DNA of 40,615 nt from Anaerolineae bacterium (GCA_019637555.1 JAHBVK010000054.1:1-40615), one strand, 5' to 3'; positions 24,341 through 33,374 are shown, counted from the stretch's first letter. The notes: generated by a model not told the origin, from the letters alone. A program made the numbers and translations.

Positions 24341-24388
24341 GCTGTAAGCAGCAACCTCGTCATATAATAGGAGGTTGTTGCTTACAGC
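24341..24388 (+). promoter_or_regulatory. 18-base-pair hairpin with TATAAT in its loop
   Basis: GCTGTAAGCAGCAACCTC (24341-24358) and 24371-24388 are complementary over 18 positions, with a single G-U pair in RNA, around a 12-base loop that contains TATAAT (24363-24368). The AUG of the next gene starts 16 bases later. No T run follows, so a processing or stabilising hairpin is likelier than a terminator. The TATAAT has no good -35 box. Confidence 0.65.
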
Positions 24389-24404
24389 GGGCAGGAAGGT
24401 AACG

Positions 24405-25217
24405 ATGATCAAGTTCAAGGTGTTCAGCCGTAGTGCAGTAGTATTGTTCGTCATAGTAATGTCGCTGGTGCTTACGCCTGAACGGAAATCGCTGGCGCAA
24501 GAACCAGACTGCGCGGCGATTGATCTCAGCGCTTCGATTGCACTGCTGGTGGATGCGCAGACACAGGCGGCAAAGGGCAACACTCAGGATGCCTTGAAAC
24601 TGATCGCTGACGCACAGGCGCAGTTAGCCGCCATCGCGGAACAGTGTGGCACCGCAGCAAACCCCGAACTAAGCGAGACAGCAGAGTCCGCCAATGGCAG
24701 TTTCAGCATCGGCTACCCCGACGGCTGGCAAGTGATTGATGCCAAGTCGCTGATCGGCGGCTCGAATATCCCTGAAAGCGTAGATTATGTGGCAATTGCA
24801 TCCTCCGAAACGATTCGAGAGAAATTAGGCAATGCTACGCCATTTGATGCCAGCGACGGTTTGCTCCTCGTTCTGACGGGCACGCGCATTGATGTTGCCC
24901 GCAGTCTGGGCGTTTTCGGTACGGATCAAAATTACGATGGACTGTCGATGGAGGAACTGCTGGCAGCGTACATCAAAGGCGCATCGCCAAGTGTGAAATT
25001 TGGCACCGTGAAAGCAACCATAATCAATGACCAGCCAGCGGCAAGTTCAGCACTACAAGCTGCTAAGCAGACTCAAGTGATTTACGACGGCGTTATGCTG
25101 GTCACCACCTTCGGTGAGGATCAGGTGCTGGCGCTGTTCGACTTCAGCGCTGCCGGAAAGACAGCAGATGCTGAAGCGTTGGCGCTGGCGGTAGCGGCAT
25201 CGCTGCAAGTGCAATGA
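24405..25217 (+). CDS. Exported protein of unknown function in the GH31 operon
   Basis: 270 residues from the ATG at 24405, which has AGGAAGG upstream; the frame begins earlier at a TTG (24375) inside the hairpin. A signal peptide ends near Leu-Ala-Gln-Glu. It is followed by an Ala/Gln-rich helical stretch (residues ~40-80) and a mixed alpha/beta domain beginning Phe-Ser-Ile-Gly-Tyr-Pro-Asp-Gly-Trp, a form seen in PsbP-like or related proteins of secreted bacteria; that likeness is weak. It lies between the permeases and the glycosidase on the same strand. It might assist sugar capture, but I do not recognise the family. Confidence 0.75.
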   Translation: MIKFKVFSRSAVVLFVIVMSLVLTPERKSLAQEPDCAAIDLSASIALLVDAQTQAAKGNTQDALKLIADAQAQLAAIAEQCGTAANPELSETAESANGSFSIGYPDGWQVIDAKSLIGGSNIPESVDYVAIASSETIREKLGNATPFDASDGLLLVLTGTRIDVARSLGVFGTDQNYDGLSMEELLAAYIKGASPSVKFGTVKATIINDQPAASSALQAAKQTQVIYDGVMLVTTFGEDQVLALFDFSAAGKTADAEALALAVAASLQVQ

Positions 25218-25366
25218 GGCGGCGTGTCAGGTACACTTAAGGATTGTTCGTCGCGCCGAACTGCCATTACAGGATCGGCGCGACGCAGCAGCATTCATAG
25301 TGTTAATTGACAGGAATAGCGCGTCATCTTCATCCTAATCGCGCTGACTGTACCGGAGGCAACGCA

Positions 25367-27307
25367 GTGACATCGCCGCTAACAGCTACCGCAACGCTGC
25401 AAACACAAGAGACTGATACCGGATTGATCCTGATTGCGCCGCATTCGGAGCTGGAGTTCCCGATCTGGCAAGCGGGTTTTCGGCTGCGTCGTGGCGGTGA
25501 GTTGATCCTGCAAAGCGCCAGTGGTTGGGGATCGCCCTCCTCGAATTTAAACCTGTGGTCGGTACAGCAGGATCATGCAGTGCTGACCTACAATCGTGGT
25601 ACGCATGGATTGGGACGCTTAACTGTGGTGGCGCTGGAACACGGCTGGCGCTTCACTTGGGACCAGCCCACGCGGGATGTGATCTCGCTGGCGTCGGGCA
25701 AGCACTGGTACGGGCAAGGCGAATTGATCAATCAGTTGTTCCCGCTGGAAGCTGCCAGTGTGTGGGAAGCGCCGTTGATGACGTGGGACAACGGACCTAC
25801 CGGACTCGGCAATATTCAGGAGGCAGCGTGGATCACTGCCAGCGGCGTGGCGTTGATCGTGGAAGAAGCAGCGGGTACCCTGCAAGTAGGCTTGAACGCC
25901 CCGCCCGCCGCGATCCAGCCGCCGCAGTGGGATTTGAATGCGTCGCAGTCATCCGCCAGCGTGCGTCCTCATCCGGCGATGGCTGGCGCTTCCGGCACAC
26001 TGACACTCTCGGATCGGCGTAATCCCTTAAGTTATATGCTGCTGGTGGCTGAAGATATGGTCAAGGTGCATCAGCGCTTCACCCGCATCATCGGCAAGCC
26101 GGAGACGATCCCGCCCGAAGATTTCCTCCGCGAACCGATCTGGACGACGTGGGCGCGCTACAAAACCAAGATCAGTCAGGATGTGGTGCTGCAATTTGCC
26201 CACGAAATCCGCAAGAACGGTTATCCCGGCGGCACCATGGAGATCGATGATAAGTGGCAGCAATTCTATGGCGACAGCGTTTTTGACGAAACGCGCTTCC
26301 CCGATCCGCAGAAGATGATCGCGGAACTGAACGCCAACCGCTTCAACGTGACTATGTGGGTACATCCGTTCCTCGAGGGCGGATCGCGCAACACGTCGGA
26401 GGCGCTGCGACAGAATTTTCTGGTGCGGCGGATGGATGGTCGCCCCTATGACGTTCCGTGGTGGCAGGGACGCGCCTTCCTGCTTGATGTGAGCAATCCG
26501 TATGCGCTGGAATGGTGGGGCGAGAAGCTCAAGACACTACAAACCACTTACGGGTTAGCGGGCTTCAAATTCGATGCGGGCGAGGGCAACTATCTGCCCG
26601 CTGACGCGCAGTGCTTCCAGCCGATCCAGCGTAATGATTACAGCAGCAAGTGGGTGCAGTTCGCGGCGGTCAACTTCCCTTATTGCGAGGTGCGCAGCGG
26701 TTGGCACAGCCAGCGTTACCCGATCCTGTTCCGCCAGTGGGACAAGTTCAGTACGTGGGGCTTGGATAACGGGCTGGCGTCGATCATCACCACGGCACTG
26801 GCGCTGGGCATGGCGGGCTATCCCTTCGTGCTGCCCGATATGATCGGCGGCAATGCCTACAACGAAGTCACGGCGGATAAGGAATTGGTCATCCGCTGGA
26901 CGCAGGCGAGTGCACCGATGCTGGCGATCCAATTTTCGCTCGCGCCGTGGGATTATGATCAGGAGACGGTGGACATCTGCCGTCGTTACGCTCAGTTGCA
27001 TGTCGATCTGACGGAAGATCGCTTGCGGGCGGCGCGGCAAGCGGTGGAGAAAGGCGCACCCGTTGTTCGCCCGATCCTGTGGGTCGATCCGCACGACATG
27101 ACGGCGCAAACGGTGGGTGATCAGTTCATGCTCGGTGATACGCTGATGGCGGCTCCGGTGGTGATGAAGGGCGCGGTTAAGCGCGATGTCTATCTGCCTG
27201 CTGGCAACTGGCGCGATTACTGGTCAGAGACCCGTTACACTGGCGGTCAGTGGCTGCGCGACTATCCCGCGCCGCTGGATGTGCTGCCGTTGTTCGTGCG
27301 GGAGTAG
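25367..27307 (+). CDS. Glycoside hydrolase family 31 (alpha-glucosidase/alpha-xylosidase type)
   Basis: 646 residues from a GTG at 25367 with GGAGG seven bases upstream; the TTG at 25307 gives 20 extra residues without a ribosome site. The retaining GH31 barrel is clear: Trp-Thr-Thr-Trp-Ala-Arg-Tyr, Met-Glu-Ile-Asp-Asp-Lys-Trp, the nucleophile Asp403 in Gly-Phe-Lys-Phe-Asp-Ala-Gly-Glu-Gly, and the acid/base Asp491 in Phe-Val-Leu-Pro-Asp-Met-Ile-Gly-Gly. The Phe-Asp-Ala-Gly-Glu form is like that of the MYORG-related GH31 branch. There is no signal peptide, so it acts on imported oligosaccharides. A hairpin without T run follows (27329-27348). Confidence 0.92.
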   Translation: MTSPLTATATLQTQETDTGLILIAPHSELEFPIWQAGFRLRRGGELILQSASGWGSPSSNLNLWSVQQDHAVLTYNRGTHGLGRLTVVALEHGWRFTWDQPTRDVISLASGKHWYGQGELINQLFPLEAASVWEAPLMTWDNGPTGLGNIQEAAWITASGVALIVEEAAGTLQVGLNAPPAAIQPPQWDLNASQSSASVRPHPAMAGASGTLTLSDRRNPLSYMLLVAEDMVKVHQRFTRIIGKPETIPPEDFLREPIWTTWARYKTKISQDVVLQFAHEIRKNGYPGGTMEIDDKWQQFYGDSVFDETRFPDPQKMIAELNANRFNVTMWVHPFLEGGSRNTSEALRQNFLVRRMDGRPYDVPWWQGRAFLLDVSNPYALEWWGEKLKTLQTTYGLAGFKFDAGEGNYLPADAQCFQPIQRNDYSSKWVQFAAVNFPYCEVRSGWHSQRYPILFRQWDKFSTWGLDNGLASIITTALALGMAGYPFVLPDMIGGNAYNEVTADKELVIRWTQASAPMLAIQFSLAPWDYDQETVDICRRYAQLHVDLTEDRLRAARQAVEKGAPVVRPILWVDPHDMTAQTVGDQFMLGDTLMAAPVVMKGAVKRDVYLPAGNWRDYWSETRYTGGQWLRDYPAPLDVLPLFVRE

Positions 27308-27328
27308 AGGCAACGGTGGTGCGGGGAT

Positions 27329-27348
27329 CGTGTGATCGTGATCACGCG
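27329..27348 (+). promoter_or_regulatory. Hairpin after the GH31 operon
   Basis: CGTGTGATC and GATCACGCG pair over nine bases (one G-U) around a two-base loop, 22 bases after the GH31 stop. It lacks a T run, so its role as a terminator is doubtful. Confidence 0.35.
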
Positions 27349-27361
27349 GCGCTCCGGTAGA

Positions 27362-27493
27362 CCGGAGGTTGAAACCTCCGGCTACAACACTCTGGAAACC
27401 CACTGAAGTGGGTTAAGAACTATGCCTCACAGTTTAGGCTGTCTCTCGCTCTGATCGTTGCATCTTGTTTCAGCCCGGTGCTTTAGCGCCGGG
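27362..27493. repeat. Cluster of three short palindromes
   Basis: CCGGAGGTT-GA-AACCTCCGG (27362-27381), AACCCACT-GA-AGTGGGTT (27397-27414) and CCCGGTGCT-TT-AGCGCCGGG (27474-27493, one wobble). The third is the same type as the palindrome within the GT9-GT26 element. All have arms of 8-9 bases around a two-base spacer. They fill the space before the SGNH-like gene and would form stem-loops in RNA. Confidence 0.8.
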
Positions 27494-27535
27494 ACTCGGA
27501 TAAATCCAAACAGCAGTTCACCACTCGATTCACTA

Positions 27536-28630
27536 ATGGCACTCAAGCAGCGAATTCAACTGACAGCACCGCTACGGATCGCGCTCAAGGCGCTGATCGT
27601 GTTTGCGGCGATCAACCTGATCTTCGCCGCTGTTGATCCGATCCCCGTGCTAGGCAGGATCAGCGTGTATAACTGGCTGGTGACAGGGCGCACGAGACTG
27701 CCCTACGGCGAGAATCCCCAAGAATCGTACAACCTGAGCCTCGATTCGCTGGATGCCATGTTCGCCTCGCATCGGATCAGCGGGACGGCGAAGGCTGCTG
27801 ATGAGTACCGCGTGCTGCTGATCGGGGATTCGTCGGTGTGGGGCGTACTGCTCGATCCTGACCAGACGCTGGACGCCTATCTGAATGCCGCCAATGTGCA
27901 GATCGAGGGCAAGCGGGCGCGCTTCTACAATCTCGGCTATCCGGTGCAGTCGATCAGCAAGGATCGACTGATCTTGGAGTACGCACGGCGCTATCAGCCC
28001 GATCTGATCCTGTGGCTGGTGACGCTGGAGTCGTTCGCGCCGGGGCAGCGATCCGCTTCGCAGTTGGTCAAAGCGCAGGAACAGCCGCGATCTTTCTGGG
28101 AGAACACGCTGATCGGCAGACGGCGTGAACTGGCAGATTGGTTGCGCTTGCAGCTTTATGGCTTCAACTGGGCGGCGACGGGCATCGATCAGGTGTATCC
28201 CAAGTTCTACGAGCCGCGCATGGAGAACTTCAGACCGGATAATTTCCCCGATGGACTGGATGCATGGAAAGGATTCAGCGCGGATCAGCAGTTCGAGCGC
28301 AATGATCTCGCCTTCGACGTGCTGCTGAATGCCGCTGATATACCTGTGATCATAGTCAACGAGCCGATGTTCATCAGCGACGGCTTGAACAGCGAGGTGC
28401 GTTATAACTTCTTCTATCCGCGCTGGGCATATGATCGCTATCGAGCGATGTTCGCCGCCTTTTGCGACGACAACGCGCTGACCTGCCTCGACTTGTGGAA
28501 TGCTGTGCCCTCAACCGAGTTCACCGACAGTGCCGTTCATATGACGCCTACCGGATCGCGGCTGCTGGCGGAGCTGCTTGCCATACGGCTGACAGAGAAC
28601 ACCAGCGCCATCGTGAAGCAAAACACGTAG
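27536..28630 (+). CDS. Membrane-anchored SGNH/GDSL-hydrolase-like protein
   Basis: 364 residues from the ATG at 27536; the open frame starts earlier at 27458 but would run through the palindrome at 27474. One N-terminal membrane segment (about 20-38) anchors a domain outside the cell. Leu-Leu-Ile-Gly-Asp-Ser-Ser-Val-Trp-Gly (near residue 92) is block I of SGNH hydrolases with the nucleophile Ser, and Asp-Ser-Ala-Val-His-Met-Thr near the C-terminus supplies the His. Related proteins de-O-acetylate or acetylate polysaccharides. Its 3' end overlaps that of the convergent ligase gene by 94 bases. A role with the neighbouring polysaccharide ligase is plausible but inferred. Confidence 0.78.
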   Translation: MALKQRIQLTAPLRIALKALIVFAAINLIFAAVDPIPVLGRISVYNWLVTGRTRLPYGENPQESYNLSLDSLDAMFASHRISGTAKAADEYRVLLIGDSSVWGVLLDPDQTLDAYLNAANVQIEGKRARFYNLGYPVQSISKDRLILEYARRYQPDLILWLVTLESFAPGQRSASQLVKAQEQPRSFWENTLIGRRRELADWLRLQLYGFNWAATGIDQVYPKFYEPRMENFRPDNFPDGLDAWKGFSADQQFERNDLAFDVLLNAADIPVIIVNEPMFISDGLNSEVRYNFFYPRWAYDRYRAMFAAFCDDNALTCLDLWNAVPSTEFTDSAVHMTPTGSRLLAELLAIRLTENTSAIVKQNT

Positions 28631-31600
28631 CTCAGATCGACCACGAAATAGCTGTTATCGACCATGCCGTGCGCTAGGAAATTCGCCATGCTGCCCATCG
28701 CGCCGATGGTCAACGCTGCCAGTAAGTAGCGCGATTTGTCCTCCGTTCCCTTGCGCCAGTCGCGCAGGGATCGCCAGCCTGTGCGCCAGAACAAGACTTG
28801 CTGCGCTGCTAAGATGATCAGCCCACCGATGCCCAGACTGACCCAATAGTCGAGCACCACGTTATGCGGATGCGAGAGATTCGGTTCGCGCCACGCATCA
28901 GGCAGGATGTAGCGACTGCGGTAAAGATAAAGGAATTGATCCAGACCTGCGCCCGTGATCGGACGATCTCGCAGCAGGTAGTAGGTACTCGTCCATAGCT
29001 GAGTCCGCACAAAGGAGGTCGAGCGAGAGAGGTTGAGCAGCCCCTGAAAGCGCGGCACGAAGCGCGACAGCGGGATGAACGCCAGCAAACCAACAAGAGT
29101 CACGCCAAGCACGATCAAACCGATGCGCCGATTCCACAGCAGCGCCACCACGATAACCGAGGCGGGAATGCCCAGCAAAATCGCGCCCGCGCTCTGCGTG
29201 AACAGCACCGCCACACCGATCAGCAGTACGATCACTCCGGCTGCAATCCGGCGCAGCGTCGTCGGTGCGATCAGCAGCATCGCCAGCGCAAAGGGGAAGC
29301 AGCGACCAAGAAATAGCGCCACATTGTTGGGCGATCCGTAGACGCTGGTGATCCGCCGCGATCCGTTTTCCGCGATCACGATGCCATCCGCGCCCGTGAT
29401 GAACTGATAGATGCCTAACACGGCGACGATCACGGCGGCAAGCAGCAGCACATCGACCAAGCGCGTCAGTTCGTGATCAGTGAGGCGTAGGCGGCGCAGC
29501 AGCAGGAAAAAGAGCAGCGGTTCAAGGATCATGGTGCGCCACTCGCGGATCGCTGGAGCGCGTTGCTCTGCCCACAACAGCGTAAGCGTCGCCAATGCGC
29601 CGAAAGCAAGCATCACCAGATCGATGCTGCCGAACTTGGGCGCGGTGGCAGAGTCGGATGGTACTGGGCGGTAAGTGAGCGAACGCAGGATCACGGCACT
29701 GATGGTCAGTACGAGGCAGATTTCCACCATCGGGAACGCCCACAGATAAAGCTGCGTCGGTGTTAGGAAAAACGGTGCCCAGAACAGGATCAGTGCTAGC
29801 CCGACCACCGGACGGTTGTAGATGATCAGCCACAGGGCAGCGAGCGCGACGAAGGTGAGGATGAACTGCGGCGAGAAGTAAGCCAGTCCAGCGGTTAAGG
29901 CGACGGCGATGATCGTGGGTGTCTCGCGGCTGAATAAATCAGGCAGGATGTTGCGAAAGGTGAGCAGCAAACCGAGCAGCGCCAATAGCGAGACGAACAA
30001 TCCGCCGATCACGTCACTCATGCGCCGCAAATAGGCGATCAGGTCGAGGCGTGCCTGCTGGCGGCTGCTGCGCGGTAGGCGGCGGATCATCGATCCGGCG
30101 GTGATCACACCGAGCAGCGCGGCGATGATGCCGACGCTGATCAGCAGATTGAAGCCAGCCACATTCGGTCCCGCGCCACCGATAGCGATCCCTGCCAGTA
30201 CCCATTGATCGTAGGCGAGGTAGAAGTTCACTTCCGCTTGATGCGCGCCTGCCGCGAGGTCTTTCGCCGCCACGATCAGATCGGTGGAGGGTTGCAGATC
30301 GGGCGTCTTGAGCATGATGTAGGCAGCGCCTTTATCCGTTTGCGGCAAGGCATTGGCAGACGCGGCATCAACGCGGGGATAGAGAAACGCCACGTAATCG
30401 GCGCGGCGCACTTTGAATGCCAACGACTGCCCGTTGAAGCTGAAGGAGAGTTGATTAGCCGAGCCATCTTCCGGTGGTTCGGGCGCGCCATCCTGATGCT
30501 GCACATCCGCGCCGAGTGCGCCGAACTCCCAATCACCCTGATAGTGGAAGCGCGGATCGGTGGGGTGGTGCAAGCCGACGCCCGGTTCTGCGTCAGCCAA
30601 GAACGCGCCGTCGTCGAACCAATCGGCGGCGCGGGTCGCTACTTCAAAGCCTTGCAGCGGATCATCGGCAGCCTCCGCCGGATTCCACGCTTGCAAGATC
30701 AGTCCACCGACCCACGCCCATTCCGTTGCCGCGCGGGTGTATGCTTCGCGGACGTAACGTTTCTGAGTCGCGGCGTCCACCTGTCCCCAGATCGACGGGC
30801 TGCCCGTCCAATCTGGCGGTAGGCTGTTCCAACCGAAATGGCTGCCCCATAATGCCTTCGCGCCATCGCCGTACTTGAGCATCTCCTCGCGCAGTAGGAT
30901 CAAGCGCGAGAAGTTGAGCACTTCGGGATCAACGGTGCGATCTAGCGGGGAACTATCGAAGCCGTAGGGTTTGCCCGCCACCGCATCGAAGTAATCTTTT
31001 GCTCCTGCTTCGTAGAGCGCACGCAGGAACAGTACATCGCTGAGATTATCCGGTCCTTGCTCGGTAGTGGGCGCGAGTCCGGCGGTGATCACCGTCGCCG
31101 TCGCGTCGTTGGCGTGGATCGCGGTGTAGGCAGCTTGCAACATCGCTGCGTAATCCGCTGGACGGGGATCGAGTCCGCCCCAGTGGGTGTTCAGATTCGG
31201 CTCGTCCCAAACTTGATAGTAGTCGATCTGCTCGCCGTAGCGCTTCGCTAACGCCGCCGCAAATGAGGCGAACTGCGCCATGCTGCTTGGCGGCGCGTAC
31301 AAGCGATCCGAACCTTCGGCACGCCGCGCCCATGCTGGTGCGGCATCTAGCACGGCGACGATCTTCAGTTTAGGCTGCTGGCTCACTGCCGTCACGATGC
31401 GATCATAGGCGCTGAAGTCGAACTCGCCCTGTGTCGGCTCGATCTGTGACCAATCGAAAGTCTGCCGCAGCCAGACGAAGCCAAGTGAGGCGATCTTGGT
31501 CAACTGTTCGGCTAATTGGTCGTCGTCAGCATAGCGACGCATCTCGATGTTGACACCCGCCAGCGGCACGCGGTACGGCAGATCGGCATCCGTGGTCGGA

Positions 31601-31710
31601 TCAGACCAGCCGCGCGATTCGACGTAGCGACGATACGCCGCACCCGTCGCGGTGGCGATCCCGCCGATGAGCAGCAGCAAACAGAGCAGCAGACTGAGCA
31701 GTGTTTTCAT
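28537..31710 (-). CDS. Fusion of a glycosidase-like TIM-barrel domain and an O-antigen-ligase-like membrane domain
   Basis: 1057 residues. A signal/anchor segment (1-25) precedes a clan-A TIM barrel (about 45-350): Phe-Asp-Trp-Ser-Gln-Ile-Glu-Pro, and Tyr-Tyr-Gln-Val-Trp-Asp-Glu-Pro-Asn with acid/base Glu170. Where the nucleophile Glu should stand, Leu-Trp-Gly-Ser-His-Phe-Gly-Trp has His291. A beta-rich region (about 385-505) and a membrane helix follow. From about residue 560 to the end come roughly a dozen membrane segments of the Wzy/WaaL type, with Pro-Ile-Thr-Gly-Ala-Gly-Leu-Asp-Gln-Phe and, later, His-Pro-His-Asn before Leu-Gly-Ile-Gly-Gly-Leu. It probably polymerises or ligates a surface glycan, with the outer domain binding or processing it. 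The last 94 bases overlap the SGNH gene. Confidence 0.82.
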   Translation of the reverse strand: MKTLLSLLLCLLLLIGGIATATGAAYRRYVESRGWSDPTTDADLPYRVPLAGVNIEMRRYADDDQLAEQLTKIASLGFVWLRQTFDWSQIEPTQGEFDFSAYDRIVTAVSQQPKLKIVAVLDAAPAWARRAEGSDRLYAPPSSMAQFASFAAALAKRYGEQIDYYQVWDEPNLNTHWGGLDPRPADYAAMLQAAYTAIHANDATATVITAGLAPTTEQGPDNLSDVLFLRALYEAGAKDYFDAVAGKPYGFDSSPLDRTVDPEVLNFSRLILLREEMLKYGDGAKALWGSHFGWNSLPPDWTGSPSIWGQVDAATQKRYVREAYTRAATEWAWVGGLILQAWNPAEAADDPLQGFEVATRAADWFDDGAFLADAEPGVGLHHPTDPRFHYQGDWEFGALGADVQHQDGAPEPPEDGSANQLSFSFNGQSLAFKVRRADYVAFLYPRVDAASANALPQTDKGAAYIMLKTPDLQPSTDLIVAAKDLAAGAHQAEVNFYLAYDQWVLAGIAIGGAGPNVAGFNLLISVGIIAALLGVITAGSMIRRLPRSSRQQARLDLIAYLRRMSDVIGGLFVSLLALLGLLLTFRNILPDLFSRETPTIIAVALTAGLAYFSPQFILTFVALAALWLIIYNRPVVGLALILFWAPFFLTPTQLYLWAFPMVEICLVLTISAVILRSLTYRPVPSDSATAPKFGSIDLVMLAFGALATLTLLWAEQRAPAIREWRTMILEPLLFFLLLRRLRLTDHELTRLVDVLLLAAVIVAVLGIYQFITGADGIVIAENGSRRITSVYGSPNNVALFLGRCFPFALAMLLIAPTTLRRIAAGVIVLLIGVAVLFTQSAGAILLGIPASVIVVALLWNRRIGLIVLGVTLVGLLAFIPLSRFVPRFQGLLNLSRSTSFVRTQLWTSTYYLLRDRPITGAGLDQFLYLYRSRYILPDAWREPNLSHPHNVVLDYWVSLGIGGLIILAAQQVLFWRTGWRSLRDWRKGTEDKSRYLLAALTIGAMGSMANFLAHGMVDNSYFVVDLSYVFCFTMALVFSVSRMASSSASSRDPVGVI

Positions 31711-32216
31711 AGCGCGTCGAGATGAGTACCTAATATGCCGATGTGCCAGAGTACCGATACTACAGGCGTGCTAGTGTAACCTGAGTCGGCGTCGGCGGCA
31801 GATTTGGTGTGGAGTGGCGTAGGGCGCAGAGCGACGGATCGGTGGGGAACGGGCAGGGGTAGATTCTGTACCGGGTGCTCAACTAGATTAAGGAAATCAT
31901 GCAGTAACCCCGCCTCGCTGCAACCGCCTCTAGTCGCTTGCAGCTATAGGCGGCTACAGTCCTAAACACATTTCGTAACGCCACATGAAGGGAGTCTCGC
32001 GGGGATTTCGTTCGTTTAGCAAGGCAATTCATCGCTGTGACGATCTAACGCGTTCCAAGTCCTGCCTCCAACCGAAAACCTACCGATCTCTCACGTTTGC
32101 GTCTGGTTAGCCTATTTCTAATTATTGCCTACCAACTCCCATTTTTCGCCCATTTTCCCCATTAAAAAAATGGCAAAAAATCAGCCTCTTTTTCCGCCCT
32201 CAAACACATCGCATCC
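31711..32216. other. Gene-free stretch of 506 bases
   Basis: No credible coding frame or RNA gene is seen. It should hold the promoter of the ligase fusion gene, but I found no convincing boxes. It contains a short inverted repeat (31923-31933 with 31944-31954, 9 of 11 paired) and becomes AT-rich toward the end of the GH15 gene, where a weak terminator may lie. Confidence 0.6.
32164..32199 (-). terminator. Possible weak terminator after the dextran operon
   Basis: On the minus strand, GGCGGAAAAA and TTTTTTGCC can pair imperfectly around a short loop and are followed by seven Ts, 18 bases beyond the GH15 stop. The stem is mostly A-T, so confidence is low. Confidence 0.35.
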
Positions 32217-33374
32217 CTACCGATTCAAACCTTTGAGCGCATTCGCCACCAATAAATACTTGGCGTGCGTCCACAGCAGCGGATTAGCGATCTCGCCGCG
32301 AATCTTCACCCAGCCCTCGTAATAGCTAGAGTCGAGCATCGCGTGGTTGCACTGTTCCGGCAAATTGCCCCCGGCATCAGCATGTGCTTCCGCCCATGCC
32401 AGCAGTTCGCGCGCCCGATCATAGTCACCTATGTGCGTCTTGTACCACGCCAGCCACAAGCCCAGCAGCACCCACGCCCCGCCGCCGTAGTAGGTATCCT
32501 CCAGATGACGATGGACGCCATGCCCCTGCGCCAGCAGTTCGCGCTCGATGCGGGCGACAGTGCGCAGCATCAGGGGATCATCGGGTGCGAGTAAGCCATC
32601 GTCGGGCAGTGCCGCCAGCAGCAAGTTCGCGTCCACCATATCGACGCCGACGGACTTCGCCAGCTCACCGGAGGGCGTCAATCCGTTCTTCAGGATAAAC
32701 TTCATGATCTGCTCACGGCTCTGCGTGAAGTCGAGGCGCGGCAGTAACCTTTCCGCCGCGTTCAGTCCAGCGTAGATCGCCGACAGTGTGCTGATGTGAA
32801 CCGCGTCGCCGCGTTCCTCCCACGCATCATAGCAGGGGGTGCGCCAGACCGCCGCCAGATAACGTGCGGTACGCTCAATCGCCGCTTCCCAATCGCTCGG
32901 CAGGGGATCGATGCGGCATACCTTGACGTACTTCGCCAGCGACCACAACCACAAGCCGGGACCATCTAACTGGAATTCGGGCCAACCCTGCGGTCCCGCC
33001 GCCCCTGCATCCTGATAGCGGGCGTTGAGCGTATCTTCCAGCACCAACGCCTCGCCTTTTTGTGCTCGGCTGATGGTGCGTTCCAGCGCTTCCGCACGCT
33101 CGTTGATGATCCGCGCGCACCACGCATGGAAGTTCAGCGCACTATCCCACTGCGCCGCCAAGCCGACGGGATGGTGAAAGGGAAAATTGTAACCATCCAC
33201 CGTCAGCGCGTAGCTGATGAACGCGCCATCGCGGAACCACGAGAACTGGTAATCCGGCATATTCGGACACGCCAGATAACCACCGCCGGACTGTTGATTA
33301 TCGAGGATCACCTTCTGGCTGTGGTGATGCAAGCTGTCGAGCGTAAGGTAAGGTGAATTGGTCAGGGTTGTCAT
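32217..33374 (-). CDS. Glycoside hydrolase family 15 (glucoamylase/glucodextranase type), cytoplasmic
   Basis: 385 residues, an (alpha/alpha)6-barrel catalytic domain alone: the N-terminal beta-sandwich of many bacterial GH15 enzymes is absent. Signposts are Phe-Ser-Trp-Phe-Arg-Asp-Gly-Ala-Phe at 44-52, Trp-Pro-Glu-Phe-Gln-Leu-Asp-Gly-Pro-Gly-Leu-Trp-Leu-Trp at 131-144, Tyr-Asp-Ala-Trp-Glu-Glu with probable acid Glu186, and Gly-Asn-Leu-Pro-Glu-Gln with probable base Glu340. It has no signal peptide. Its start overlaps the GH66 stop by one base (TAATG). An inverting enzyme releasing beta-glucose; beside a dextranase the natural substrate is probably imported isomalto-oligosaccharide. Starch oligomers remain possible. 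Confidence 0.88.
   Translation of the reverse strand: MTTLTNSPYLTLDSLHHHSQKVILDNQQSGGGYLACPNMPDYQFSWFRDGAFISYALTVDGYNFPFHHPVGLAAQWDSALNFHAWCARIINERAEALERTISRAQKGEALVLEDTLNARYQDAGAAGPQGWPEFQLDGPGLWLWSLAKYVKVCRIDPLPSDWEAAIERTARYLAAVWRTPCYDAWEERGDAVHISTLSAIYAGLNAAERLLPRLDFTQSREQIMKFILKNGLTPSGELAKSVGVDMVDANLLLAALPDDGLLAPDDPLMLRTVARIERELLAQGHGVHRHLEDTYYGGGAWVLLGLWLAWYKTHIGDYDRARELLAWAEAHADAGGNLPEQCNHAMLDSSYYEGWVKIRGEIANPLLWTHAKYLLVANALKGLNR

Noticed and set aside
32125..32322. 65-codon plus-strand frame beyond the gene-free stretch
   Set aside because: It overlaps the 3' end of the GH15 gene in antisense and has no ribosome site.
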